Assembly (NCBI GenBank): GCA_026120185.1
Contig: JANUWF010001497.1
Span: 4,700,501-4,764,500, forward strand
Origin: Voacanga thouarsii
Taxonomy: Eukaryota > Streptophyta > Magnoliopsida > Gentianales > Apocynaceae
Direction of reading: 5' to 3'
Length of the DNA: 64,000 nt
Below the pieces are notes generated by a model. The model saw only the letters and a program-made list of their open reading frames with translations, searched no databases and was not told the DNA's origin. The number at the start of each line of letters is the position of its first letter. Position 1 is the stretch's first letter. A program made the position numbers and the translations under genes. Shown here one piece after another: positions 24,849 through 36,725 of the stretch.

Positions 24849-26604
24849 ATGGCTTATATGGCAATATAGGTTGCATTTTAGTGAATAAAACCTGTCAGAT
24901 GATTAAAATTAGTGATCCTTCGTATTTTCTAGTATGAGTACTTTCTCTGTAAGTCTCACAGTTGAGACATAAGAATACTGTAAAAGTTATTTTTGAAGCT
25001 TTCATAGTGTTCGTGTAAGCCTATAATTAAAGGCATAGGCGTTTGTGGATTGTTTTAGATGAGTTTTGGTTGAAATCGTTGAAAAAAAACGAGACCCAGA
25101 CGTCTGTAATGCATAGAGGAATGCTGAAAATGAAGGTACTATTCATCAGCTCAACGAGTCGAGTCGAGCTGAGCTGTAAAGTTGAGCTGCACTGCATTCT
25201 GTAAGAGGAGCCCAAAGCCATCCAAGCTAGCCACAACTTAGAGCTGCTGCCGACCCTAAGCTGGCATCGGCTCCATAGCGCGCGCAAGGAATGTTTCCTC
25301 GCAGAAGCGCAGGCTTCCTCGCGGAAGCCAGCTCCTCGCGCAAGCAACTTCCTCACGGAAGCTGTTGCGCAGGGATCCAAGTCGTGGGCACCTGCCCGAA
25401 TCGCGGTCGATAGGGTTTTCCCATGGGCCATGATCTAGTGTGGCATGTGCATTGGACCAGCGAGATTTTTTTTTGTTCCATACCAGACAAAGTTATTTTA
25501 ATTGCAATAATTAATATTCTTTGAATATTTTGCATGAAAAATAATAGTAAAGAAAATTTAGGATTAAACAGGACCATTAATTAATTAATGTGTTTAATTC
25601 TATTATATGGATACTTAGATTAAAAGAATAAAAAAGCATGAAAACGTTTACAGTTTTCTAGCATGCTCATTTCTTTTTGTACCCTATATGTGCGTTTTCT
25701 CAAAGACCAACATCTTTGGGAAATTTATGACAAGAAAAATATTTTTCAAATTAAAAAATAGTTATTTTGAACTTAGACAAAAATTAATCCTTGGATATTT
25801 TCTCAAAGGATTTAATCCTTGACATAGAAAATATTTTAGATTTAGATATTTTTGTAAGTTAAAATGGAAAGCTATTTTTGTTTTATTTTTGCACTAGAAA
25901 ATTAGTTTTGTCAAATTAAACTTGAGACCAAAGTCTCTAGAAAGTTTAAAAGGAAATTTTTGGAAATCATTAAGGTTTTAACTGTGTAAAATAAATTTAT
26001 AGAAAATCTCTTAAAGGATTTCTACCTTAACATAGAAATTTATGGATTTAGATATTTTACAAAGAGTTAAGAGATACTTAATGGGATTTTTTCAAAAAAA
26101 TATTTTCTTTAAAAACACTTATTTTAAAAGACTAAGTGGGAGAGGAGTTCCAACGGCTTCTATCACGATCCTCATTAGAGATCGTGGATCCCCTCGTGTC
26201 ACTTTGGGAGTGAACCCGTATAGGATGGGGATACCACAAGGATCTAGAACTAATAGATGGATATAATTAATGACTCGGGACACGTAATATGATCGGGCAG
26301 CCCACATTAGAGGTTATAATGCGAGGAATGTCCATAAAAAATGAAAAGAAACAGCCATCCCATCGATGGAGTTATCTTCTAGATCATTACCTAGATGAAA
26401 AATTAATTTGTGGTGGTTAATACACTTAGTTTAGGAAACTGTTAATCTTCCCAAGAAGTTATGTCAGTTTTTCTAAGAGCCAAATTAATCATATTAAAGA
26501 TACTAGTGATAGAGTTAACTATTATCGGATTTAATATGAGGATAAAGTCACAAATTATTTTGTTTTTCACAAACTGAGTTTTATTTTATTTTCGATTTTT
26601 CAAA
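24849..26604 (+). other. Long untranslated leader of element B
   Basis: About 1.75 kb without coding sequence between PBS and gag. It contains a GC-rich block with cccatggg (25420-25427). It also carries gggttcac-type repeats, shared with the leaders of C and D, near 26130-26240. Confidence 0.7.
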
Positions 26605-27456
26605 AATGGTTGGTAGAGGTTCTTTTAGTCCTTTGGCCATTATTCTCCGAGAGAATAAATTAAGAGGTCCAAATTATGTGGACTGAAAAAGAAATTTGGA
26701 CATAATACTCACTGTTGAGGAGTATAAGTATATCCTGTACGAAACCTGCCCTCTTATCGGGGATGGTTCCACCGCTGAAGAGCGAGAGGTTGAGAAAGCA
26801 TAGAAGAAGGCCAATGAAATGACTCGTTGCTATATGTTGGCCTCCATATCTAAATTGCTCTAGTGTAAACATGAACACATGGCCACTATGTACGACATTA
26901 GCCAATTACTAGCCATAATGTTCGCAGATAAGAGTCGACCCATAAGGCAGGAGGCTCTTAGGACGATCATCAATACTAAGATAGCTAAAGGAGCATCAGT
27001 CAGAGAGAATATACTCAAGATGATTATTTCTTTCGAGGAAGCAAAAGTGTTAGGAGCTACAATTGACCCTGAAAGCTAAGTGGACATGGTTCTCGAATTT
27101 TTTCTAGGCTCTTTTACTCAGTTCAAGTTAAATTATAACATGAACAAGTTAAACATGGGTTTAACCGAGTTAATGAAAGAGCTCCAAGTGGCAAAGAAGG
27201 TTATAAAGCCACAGTCCAAGGCTATGATTACTATGGCTTTTTCTTCCAGAACTGGGCCCAAGTCTAGAAAGTTCAAGAAGAAGAAGGGAAACGCACCGGT
27301 CCAATCCACCAAACCTAAGGGTAAGTGTTTCAAGTACCGGCAGAAGGGATACTGGAAAAAGAAATGTCTAGAACTTCAGACCAAGACAAAACCCTACAAG
27401 TATTATTCTCTATCTAGAGCCAGTTTCAATGGTTGGATCAACTTTTACTTGGATTG
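26605..27456 (+). pseudogene. gag: Element B gag, broken
   Basis: It opens MVGRGSFSPLAIILRENK and continues GPNYVD, where a TGA replaces the Trp of the family motif DWKRNLDI. The frame then carries IILTVEEYKY, NEMTRCYMLAS, further stops, and RQEALRTIINTKIAKGASV. The zinc knuckle reads CFKYRQKGYWKKKC, with Tyr for the second Cys and Tyr for the His, so it is inactive. The same gag appears in elements C and D, where DWKRNLDI is intact in D. Confidence 0.82.
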
Positions 27457-28560
27457 TTGATTCTGGAGCCACTGATTATATCTGTAACTCTTTTCACGGG
27501 TTTAGGAAGATAAGAAGACTCCAAAAATGTGAGCATGGATTACGAGTAGGAAATAAAGCACAAGTATAGGCCCTTGCAGTAGGAGAGCTGGATCTTATTT
27601 TTTATTGTAATAGAGTAGTTCTTTTGAAGGATATTTTATATGTACTTAGATTTAGACAGAATTTGGTTTTAGTTGCAAAACTTATAAATCAAGGATATTC
27701 TATTTCTTTCCATTCTGGTATTACTATCAGTAGAAATGGAGAAGTTCTTTGTTCTGGGCATATGTATGAAAACTTATTCTTCTTAAATCCTACAAACAAT
27801 TAAATAAATAATGCTCAATCTAAACATTTAAGTAAGAAGAGAAAGACCAATGTCAATTACTCATATATTTGGTACTTAAGGTTGGGTTATATTAACTCAA
27901 CTAGGATTCAGAGATTAATCCATGATGGGCCCTTGGGCTCATTAACATTGAAAAGTTGACCTCAGTATAAATCTTACCTTATGAAAAAAATGACCAAAAT
28001 GTCGTTCACCCAAAAAGCTGATAGAGCCGATGAGATATTGGGTCTTGTTCATACTAATGTGTGTGGTCCATTATCTACTCAAGCTAGAGAGGGCTTTGAG
28101 TACTTCATCACTTTCACGGATGATTGTACAATGTTTAGTTATGTCTACCTGATAAAGTGCAAGTCTGACTCTTTTAACAAGTTCAAAGAGTTTAAGGCTA
28201 AAGTGGAGCGTCGGACAGTTAAACTGATCAAAACCTTACGATCATATCGTGGTAGAGAGTACCTCCTTGGTGAATTCATGGATTACATGGTACATCATGG
28301 AATAGTATCCCAACTCTCTATGCTGGGCACACCCCAACAAATGGAGTAGCTAAGAGAAGGAACAGGACATTAATGGAAATGGTTCGAAGCATGATGTCTT
28401 ATGCTACTCTTCCAATTTCTTTTTGGAGATATGCCCTAGAAACAGTGGCATACATTCTAAACTTGATACCTTCCAAGTCAGTACCAATGACGCTCTATAA
28501 GATGTGGACTAGGCGTAAACCAAGTCTGAATCATCTTAGGATATAAGGTTGTCCAACTTA
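27444..28560 (+). pseudogene. pol: Element B protease and integrase, broken
   Basis: The protease motif TWIVDSGATDYICNS is intact at about 27445-27490. Integrase follows with a decayed HHCC zinc finger (YLRLGYINSTRI near 27870) and core (LGLVHTNVCGPLSTQ, FITFTDDCTMFSYVYL near 28030-28150, SYRGREYL near 28240). Stops occur at about 28348 and 28545. Confidence 0.82.
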
Positions 28561-28914
28561 TGTACTGATCAAGGGAGATAAGCTAGAACCAAGATCGAAA
28601 TTATGCTATTTTGCTGGGTATCCAAAAGGGACAAAAGGAAGTTACTTTTTTCATCCCAATGAGTAGAAAGTACTGATAAGTACTAATGCTAGATACTTTA
28701 AGGATAATCAAAGTACTTCCACTAAATGTTCAATAAGGTTGGAACTCAATGAAAAGTTATCTTCGGAATCAACTTCTTCAGACTCGATTGTGGAACAAGA
28801 AAAGGCACAGCCTCAAGAACCTGTACAAATGGAGCCTCGTCGTAATGGGAGGGTATCTAGGGTTCCAGAAAAATGGACTAGAGAGGGTTTCGAGCTAGTC
28901 TCTGACCATCATGA

Positions 28915-30437
28915 ATAAGATCTCACTAGATACGAGGAGGCTATTGCTGATACCGATGCAAATCCATGGCATGAAACAATGAAAACTAAGATTGAGTCTA
29001 TATACTTCAATTAGGTTTGGGATCTTATAGCTTCACCTAAAGGGATAAAACCCATTAGGTGTAAGTGGGTATACAAGAGGAAGAGGTGAGCAGATAGAAA
29101 GGTGGAAACCTTTAAAACTAGACTTGTGGCGAAAGGATATACTCAGAAAGAGAGAAGCAATTATGAGGAAACCTTTTCCCAAGTAGCCATGCATAAGTCC
29201 ATCCGTATCCTCCTTGCCATTACATATAATTTCGACTATGAGATATGACAAATGGATGTCAAGATAGCATTTCTTAATGGCAATCTTAACAAAGACATCT
29301 ATATATCCCAACCGGAAGGTTTTATTGCTAAAGGCCAGGAACATATAGTTTGTAAGCTTAAGAAGTTTATTTATGGACTTAAGCAGGCATCTAGAACATG
29401 GAACATTCATTTTGATAAGAGTATAAAGTCTTATGATTTTATTCAAAACGAGGATGAACCATGCGTGTACAGGAAATTGGAAGGCATAAATGTGGTTTTC
29501 TTATCCTATATATAGATGACATTCTACTCATTGGGAATGATATAGGAACATTGTCATCTACTAAGGTTTGGCTGTCTAGTCAATTCAACATGAAGGACTT
29601 GGGAGAAGCCAGTTATATTATCGGGATTAAGCTTCTTAGAAATAGGAAGTAAAAAATATTAGGATTATCTCAAACGACATACATTGACAAGATGCTAACG
29701 AAGTTTGGCATGGACTCATGCAAATGAGCTCTAATCCCTTATAGATATGGGTTGTCTTTTTGTTCTAAGAACTGTCTTAAGTTCCAAGAAGAAAAAGATA
29801 GAATAAGTAAGATTCCCTACGTTTCGGCTGTAGGAAGTCTCATGTACACCATGCTGTACACTAGGCCAGATATTTACTTTGTCATAGGTTTAGTTAGCAG
29901 ATATTAGTCAAATCCTGGGGATGTTCATTGGCACGTTGTAAAGTATATTCTCAAGTACTTCAAAGGTACGAGAGATTATATGCTGGTTTACAGGACTGAT
30001 GATTTGGTTCCTACTGGATACACAGACTCAAACTTCCAAGTAAATAAGGATGAGAGAAAATCTACTAGTCGATATGCCTTCACCTTGTCTGAAGGAGCTG
30101 TTTTATGGAAGAATATCAAGCAATCTTGAATTACTGACTCAACTATGGAAGCTGAGTATGTGGCAACTTTGGAGGCATCTAAGGAAGCAGTCTGGCTCTG
30201 GAAGTTCCTTTCAAAACTTGGAGTCATGCTACACATGGACAGACTAATTATGGTGTATTGCGACAACACTGAAGCAGTCTCGCAATCCAAAGAACCCAGG
30301 AACCACAAGAAGGGGAAGCACATCGAGAGGAAGTACCACCAGATCCAAAAATTTCATCCAGAAACAAAAAATTGTGGTGGAACAGATAGCCTCAAAAAAT
30401 AACCTAGCAGATCCCTTCACTAAGCCTTTGGGCTGAG
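28915..30437 (+). pseudogene. pol: Element B reverse transcriptase and RNase H, broken
   Basis: RT has QMDVKIAFLNGNLNKDIYIS near 29250, then KKFIYGLKQASRTW and the catalytic YIDDILLIGND near 29505. RNase H has STMEAEYVATLEASKEAV near 30140, then VYCDNTEAVS near 30255. A TGA before QMDVK, a frameshift before YIDD and several later stops inactivate it. Element C carries the same region with different lesions. Confidence 0.85.
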
Positions 30438-30516
30438 AGAGTCTTCAAGAGACACTTAGACGCCATAGGGGTGGGCACCTATGAACTTTCTTAGTCTTAG
30501 AGTGCAAGTGGGAGAT

Positions 30517-32394
30517 TGTTGGAGTGTATGCCCTCTAGACTAAGTTTCTGATGTAATTATTGAATTTATTAATAAAAGAAATAAAAAATTTGTTTGTGGA
30601 TGTACATGTTATTTGTGTACGATTTATGTTTGGAAAAGATCCATTGTGCTTAAGTAAATGATCCATGTGAATGGTGGTTTTTCATAGTAAGATATGGATC
30701 ACGGGTTACTTAACATATAAACGTTTGTTCTTGACCAATTGATGAGAATGAGAATCTCATCATGTTTAGGTTATTGTATTATGAGTTACAAATGGGGAAT
30801 GGCTAACCTTTAGCCAGTGGGTAGTCCACTCATTTCATAGCATGAGCGTATTTCGAATACGTAGAACAGGACCTGTAATAGTATTTTCTAAAAGTACTAT
30901 TTAAAAGAAACCCAAACTATTACTGCTACAGCGTGGACTAATACTCTACCGCTTGAGTATGAGTTGGTGGTCTGACGAAGTTAGAAGAATGTATTTTGAT
31001 ATGCTGTAGTTGATGTTTTATTATCGAGCCGATATACTTGTATGTTGTGTATATGTAACTAGTTAGTTAAGATAGATTTGTACAAGATAACTTCTACGCT
31101 ATATCGCCCCTGTCACTGTTCGAATAATCTAAATATCTAGGGCTCTGGGGAACATGACTTGGAGTTTGCTTTAGAGTAGTTCCATTGAAAAGCAGAGACA
31201 TTCCAAGAATCGTGGATCATTAGACTAGAGGTCTAAGACTAGTCAATGTCTTTTAGAGAGGTGTTAGTGCACTCTTCCTCTCTAAATGTACGACGATATG
31301 TAGAGGGGTATTTTAGTCATTACACCTATAGGTCGGAGATTTTGCTAACGCAGCATTGTCCTTGGAGTCAATATTTTCTTATGGTGATATTAGGAAATAT
31401 TTAAAATGCAAAATACTGCTATTTTTATAGCTTGGGTATTTTGGTCATTTTAGTAGCTAAGACGATGTGTCTTTTAGTTCTCGGAATAACTTATAAGTCC
31501 TGATGGTTTTGGGTTGAGGGATTGATCTTATATTAAAATGGATTTTATTTTATTCGAATAGCCTGGTTTATTTATGAGTTAGAATAAAATAAAAGGTTCA
31601 AAGAGAGAGAATTATATATTGGCCCATTTAGGTTATTTAATTAATTTAATTATTGGGCTTGTATTCAGAAATAATTAAATTAAATTAAAGGCTTAACCCA
31701 ATGAATTGGGCAATGACTTGAGATTTATATTGGTCCATTGGGTTATTTAATTAATTTAATTATTGAGCTTGGATCAGTCCATAAATAATTAAATTATATT
31801 AAAAGGTTTAATCCAATTAATTGGGTCATAGGTCCAAAGTCCTGTTTAATGGCTTAACATGACGTGGGCCTTAGGGCTTCTATTTGATTTTTTAATGTCC
31901 GGATAATAACATATCTTTAAGGTTGTTGGGATCAGAAATAGGGTAACAACAGAGGTTCACGTAGCACATTCTATTTTTTCTCCTGAAGGCTTACGGTTTT
32001 CTTCCTCTCTCTCTCGTGCGTTCTCTGTGGTTTTTGAAAAACCACAAGAACAGAGATGCAAAACTCATCTAATTAATGCTTGATAGCATTCAATTAGAGT
32101 GAAAAGATTATCTTCTTCTTCCATAAGCTTTCACCACACATTTCAGGCGGGGTTATATTCTGAAAGCTAAGAGGATTGGCGTTGATGTCCAGAAGAAGCC
32201 GTCGGCTTGTGGGACAACAGCCTCTAGAATCAATGTCGAAACCAGAAGCGGTTCAGACCGAGGCGTCGGCACCCCCTAGACCACTGAGATCTCGCAGAGG
32301 TATAAAAATTTTCTTCCGCTGTGTTTCTGCGCGTGCTTTGTTTTCATTAGCATACTACTGTGCATTTTTCGTTTTGCCATGTAAAAAGCCTTCA
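30517..32394 (+). repeat. 3' LTR of element B
   Basis: 1878 bp, TGTTGGAGTG to CCTTCA. It aligns with the 5' LTR throughout but differs often, including a short deletion near 30580. Confidence 0.9.
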
Positions 32395-33663
32395 AGAAGA
32401 AAGAAGGATTGATATGTCAAAATTTAGTCATCTTGGCCTACGCGAGGCTCTTTTGGATACAGGATTGTTGGGACTGTAGGCTACATAGAAGAGGATAATG
32501 ATCCTCTTGTAAGGAAGTTCTATGCCAACCTGAAGATATCAATTACAAACGATAGGGGACCATTTTACCATTGTATTTTTGTACGAGGAACTCTGATTAC
32601 CTTTACTCTTGCATCTCTATCAAATATATTTGACGTTCACTACTCAAAGGACATAGAAGGTTTGGGTGAAGAAGTCGATTTGAATGATGTTTGCAATGTT
32701 TTGACAGCAAACACAATTGTCAGTTGGCCTATAAATGGATACATAAAATCACCACAATTGATATGGTTCTATTTTTTCCTCTGTAAAATTTCTTGTTACA
32801 ACTAGATGCCGACTAACAATGTTTCTATAGTGTTGAATGAGAGAGCAGTTGTACTCTACTGGGGGGAGGAATGTAGTTTAATTTTGGCAATCTTATTTCT
32901 CAACAGATTATATGCTATGATGATCTTTCTTCTGCAAGCACTCTGTTGCTCCCATATCCATGTTTATTGATAGAATATCTGTGTGCTTGTCCAAGTCATG
33001 TTTAGTTGTCATCTGACAAAATTATCAAAGACTTGAAATGTTTATGTCCGCCCCTGAAGAAGACAACTGTATAGAGATCCTTTGCATCTTCTTAGACCCC
33101 TCTGCGAAATCTTCTCATCTTGAAGGTCAGGCTTCTCTAAAATCTGCTACACCATCTATTGCTGGTAAGCTTGTCCCTTTTACAATCGGCAGTCCAGTCT
33201 TCTATTTTAGTTCACCTCCGACGTCTTCAAAACTCCATAGATTCTCTTACTTTTCAAGTGATTTTTTTTATTTAAAGAGGTCTAACAGATACAAGTTGAT
33301 CATCTGACTCTATACAATGCTGTCACTCAGACCTCGGATACGTCCCTGCACTGATGCTCTTTGGCTCTGTTTGTTTCAAAAAAAGGGAGAGTGTGCTTTA
33401 GTCTTTTTCTTTGCTCTGTTAGTTGTTGTTGTTGTTATTTATTTTTTTTTTTTGGTGGTACAGCTACATTATAATCTATAATAGTAATTAGGCTAATTGC
33501 TCTTCCTTGGGATTATCATTTGGATGTTACCGGTTATACTTCTTACTCTATGCTATTAGCTATTATGATTTGTTGCTTTGGCCTTTGGTGTTGGGTTAGA
33601 TATTTTGCTATGTCGAACTTTGAATGACAGATTGGAGTTCATGGAAATTTTGCATCAAATAGT

Positions 33664-33678
33664 ACCAAAATGGGAGAT
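33664..33678 (+). other. Polypurine tract of element A
   Basis: The sequence accaaaatgggagat immediately precedes the TGTTGCAG that opens the 3' LTR, the expected place for plus-strand priming. Confidence 0.75.
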
Positions 33679-34293
33679 TGTTGCAGTTCTGTGTTGTTGT
33701 GATTGTAACATAAAACCGAATGATGTATCTATCAGTATTGGCATAGTTTGATGTAGCTTGAACCTGTTTAAGAAATGGAATTTGTTTTGAGATATTGATG
33801 GATTATTTTTTTTGTATTTTGCAAATATTTATAAGCAAAAATATTTGCGAATCTTTGAGAATAATCAGGAAAAGAATCTGTGATATTGTGAAATTGTGCA
33901 ACCGAGTGGAATGTTTTAGTAGTTTCCTAGTCTAAGCAAATTGCAGATAGTATAATATATTCAGTGAACTCAACAAAGCATATATACAGGGAGCAAGAAA
34001 GAAAATCATGCTGTGTTCTAGTGCAATTTGTGTGAGAAATGTTTCATTAGAATATTCTGAATATGGGTTGTTGCAATGCTCATTGATATGAGTGAAGGAC
34101 TGATTAATTCGTTACAATAGTGATTCAAGTTTGATTGCATCTATTGATTCTTTTTTATTGAGTCAGACTTGAATTGAACATTTCAGCGAATCTAGTACAT
34201 TTCAGTGTTGAAAGATTTGTGTCAAACGAAGACCCGTAAAATTGCAATTACATTGGTTAATGAATGACCAGTCATGCTGGGCTAAGTTCAACA
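33679..34293 (+). repeat. 3' LTR of element A, first part
   Basis: It matches 14312 to about 14933. The match stops at caaca (34289-34293), the target duplication of element C. Confidence 0.88.
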
Positions 34294-36712
34294 TATTAGA
34301 ATATATGCCATCTAGACTAGTTTTCTGATGTAATTATCTAATTTATTAATAAAAGAATTTATTCTCAAAATTTGTTTGTGAATTTACATTTTATTTGTAC
34401 ACGATTTACGTTTAGATAGGACACATTGTGTTTAAGTAAGTGATCCATACTTTAATGTGAATGGTGGTCTTTCACAATAAGATATGAATCACGAGTTACT
34501 TAACACATAAATATTTGTTCTTAACCGATTGATGAGAATGAGAATTTCATCATGTTTAGGTTATTGTGTTATGAATTCCAAATGGAAAATGGCATACCTT
34601 TAGCCAGTGAGTAGTCCACTCACTTAATAGCATGAGTGTATTTCGAATATGTAGAATAGGACCTGTAATAGTAGTTTTTAAAAGTACTATTTAGAAGAAA
34701 CCTAAACTATTATTGCTACAGTGTAGACTAATACTCTACCGTTTGAGTATGAGTTGGTGGTTTGACAAAGCTAGAAGCATGTACTTTGATATGCTGCAGT
34801 TAAGATTCTTTCGTAAAGCCGATATACTTGTATGTTGGGTATATGTGACTAATTAGTTAAGATAGACTTGTACAAGATATCTTCTGCACTATATCACCTC
34901 TTGTGACTGTTCAAATGATCTAAATATCCAGAGCCCTGGGAAACATGACTTGGATGTTTACTTTAGGGTAGCTCCCGTGGAAAGTAAAAACATTCCAAGA
35001 GTCGTGGATCATTAGACTAGAGGTCTAAGGATGGTAGATGTCTATTAGAGAGGTGTTAGTACACTCCTTCTCTCTAAATGCACGGCGATATGTAGAGGGG
35101 TATTTTACTCATTACATTTGTAAGTCGAAGACTTTGCAAACGCAGTATTGTCCTTGAAGTCAATATTTTCTTATGGTGATCTTAGAAAATATTTAAAATG
35201 TAAAATATAACTATTTTTATAGTAGGTGTCTTTGGTCATTTTAGTAGCCAAGGCGATGTGTTTTTTGGTCCTCAGAATAGCCCTTAAGTCATGACAAATT
35301 TAGGTTAAGGAATTGGTCTTGATAATTATGGATTTTATTTTATTTTATTTAAGTAGTCTAATTTATTATTGGACTAGAATAAAATAAAAGACTCAAAAGA
35401 GAATATATATTTTATCTAATTTAATTGGTTAATTAATTACTCAGGGCCCAAGACTCAGATTGAATAATTAGAAAATTAATTTAGGTATAAACTAGATAAA
35501 AGTAGAGCTGTAAACGAACCGAACGTTCGCGAACAAAAGCTCGTTCAAGCTCGTTCGTGTTCGAATAAGGCTCGTTTGTTTAATAAATGAACGAACTCGA
35601 ACACGAACTCGAGCTCGAATAATAAACGGACGAACTCGAACATGTTTACGAACATATTCGAATGTTCGCGAACATATTATATATATATTTAAATTAATTA
35701 TATTTTATTAATTATATTATTTATATTTTATAATATTAAGATTTATTAAGAATAAATCTTATATTATAATTATAATATTAATATTAATATTAATAATAAT
35801 ATTATATATTTATTTAATATTATAATATTCAATTATTTTTAATTAAAATTTGAATTATTATTTTTATAAATTTTAAAATAAAAAATATAAAATAAACGAA
35901 CTCGAACAATTCGAACTCGAACGTTAATCGAGTTTTTCGAACTCGAACTTAAACGAACTCGAACATTATCAAACAATAATCGAACGAACTCGAACACGAA
36001 CTCGAGCTCGAATAATAAACGAACGAACTCGAACAGCGTTCGATTATATTCGAACTCGAGCTCGAAAATGTGATGCTTGGTTTGTTCGTGTTCGAATACA
36101 GCTCTAGATAAAAGGCTTGATATTTTATATTGGTCTATTTGTACTTGTTAATTATTTATTGGGCTGTTTTATGAAGCCCAAAAAATAAATATTTGAGACT
36201 ATTATTTATAGGTGTTCAAGCTTAAGAGTAAATAATTTTATCTGGCCCAATAAATAAGACCAAGGGTAAAATAAAATTAAAAAAAAACAACACGGGATGG
36301 ATCCCGTATTGTTTGGCGTGAGAGGATTACAAAAGCATGGGGCTTTTTGTTTCACGCTATTGGTTTCTTTCGGTAATGATTTGCATGAAATAAAAGAAAA
36401 AGGAATTAAGACCAAAGTGAAAAATGATGAAGTCTATGAAGCTTTCACTAGCCAAAGAAGAAGAACCCAACACTATGTAGCATTCACCGGTAGAGGAAAG
36501 GACGTCATTTCGGAAGCTCAAAAGCTTTGCATATATGAGACGAAGTCGACGTTTATAAGGACGTGATTCAATGGCTTCAAGCATTCTGGTTTAGACATCT
36601 TCTTTAGTGCCAATAAGGCCATTCAAAAACGGAGGTAAATAGCTTCAATAATGCTCTGTAAATTTTTTTCGTTCTGTAAGCATGCTTTTGGTTTCATCAT
36701 TTTCATCCTTCA
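34294..36712 (+). repeat. 5' LTR of element C (with inserted MITE)
   Basis: It opens TATTAGAATATATGCC, where the 3' copy opens TGTTAGAATATATG, and ends CATCCTTCA directly before the PBS. It is interrupted at 35503-36106. Confidence 0.88.
35503..36106. mobile_element. hAT-type MITE, 604 bp, in the 5' LTR of C
   Basis: The ends are TAGAGCTGTA and its inverse ACAGCTCTA, with a perfect 8-bp target duplication gataaaag at 35495-35502 and 36107-36114. The 8-bp duplication and TAG-start termini fit the hAT superfamily. The interior has no coding sequence. It consists of repeated CGAACTCGAAC and CGAGCTCG units on both sides of a very AT-rich centre (35660-35870). The 3' LTR of C lacks it, so it inserted after C. 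Confidence 0.88.
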
Positions 36713-36713
36713 G

Positions 36714-36725
36714 TGGTATCAGAGA
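36714..36725 (+). other. Primer-binding site of element C
   Basis: TGGTATCAGAGA directly follows the 5' LTR and has one mismatch to the usual Met-tRNA complement. Confidence 0.8.

Larger units (their letters stand above)
21418..32394 (+). mobile_element. Element B: Copia LTR retrotransposon inserted in element A
   Basis: The LTRs are 21418-24834 (containing a 1.5-kb solo LTR) and 30517-32394. Without that insert the 5' LTR is about 1889 bp against 1878 bp for the 3' LTR. LTRs start TGTTGGAGTGTATGCCCT and end CCTTCA. A PBS (TGGTATCAGAGC, 24837) and a polypurine tract (ending aagtgggagat, 30506-30516) are in place. Flanking 5-mers are taaag and agaag, a poor match, so the duplication has decayed or a boundary is slightly off. 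The insertion point is inside element A's extra ORF. Coding regions have many stops. Confidence 0.88.
20700..33310 (+). pseudogene. Element A extra ORF (env-like / plant transposon protein domain), split by element B
   Basis: Positions 20700-21417 and 32395-33310 are two halves of a coding region lying between pol and the 3' LTR; element B interrupts it. The first half has an open frame of 111 codons (20706-21041) and a Lys/Glu-rich stretch. The second half reads MSKFSHLGLREALLDTG, then, after a frameshift, RKFYANLKI and FVRGTLITF, then VLTANTIVSWPINGY. This pattern (FYANL, VRG followed by F-S/T, LP near the end) is that of the putative plant transposon protein domain found in env-like or additional ORFs of plant retrotransposons. 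I infer no envelope function; no signal peptide or clear membrane segment is visible. It is not intact. Confidence 0.65.

Noticed and set aside
21412..32399. Clean target duplication for element B
   Set aside because: The flanks taaag and agaag agree at only three of five positions, so I did not claim a duplication.
36206..36584. Overlapping frames on both strands near the 5' LTR end of C
   Set aside because: They lie in the LTR; the related frame in the 3' LTR (53805-54011) is altered at both ends, so coding is not supported.
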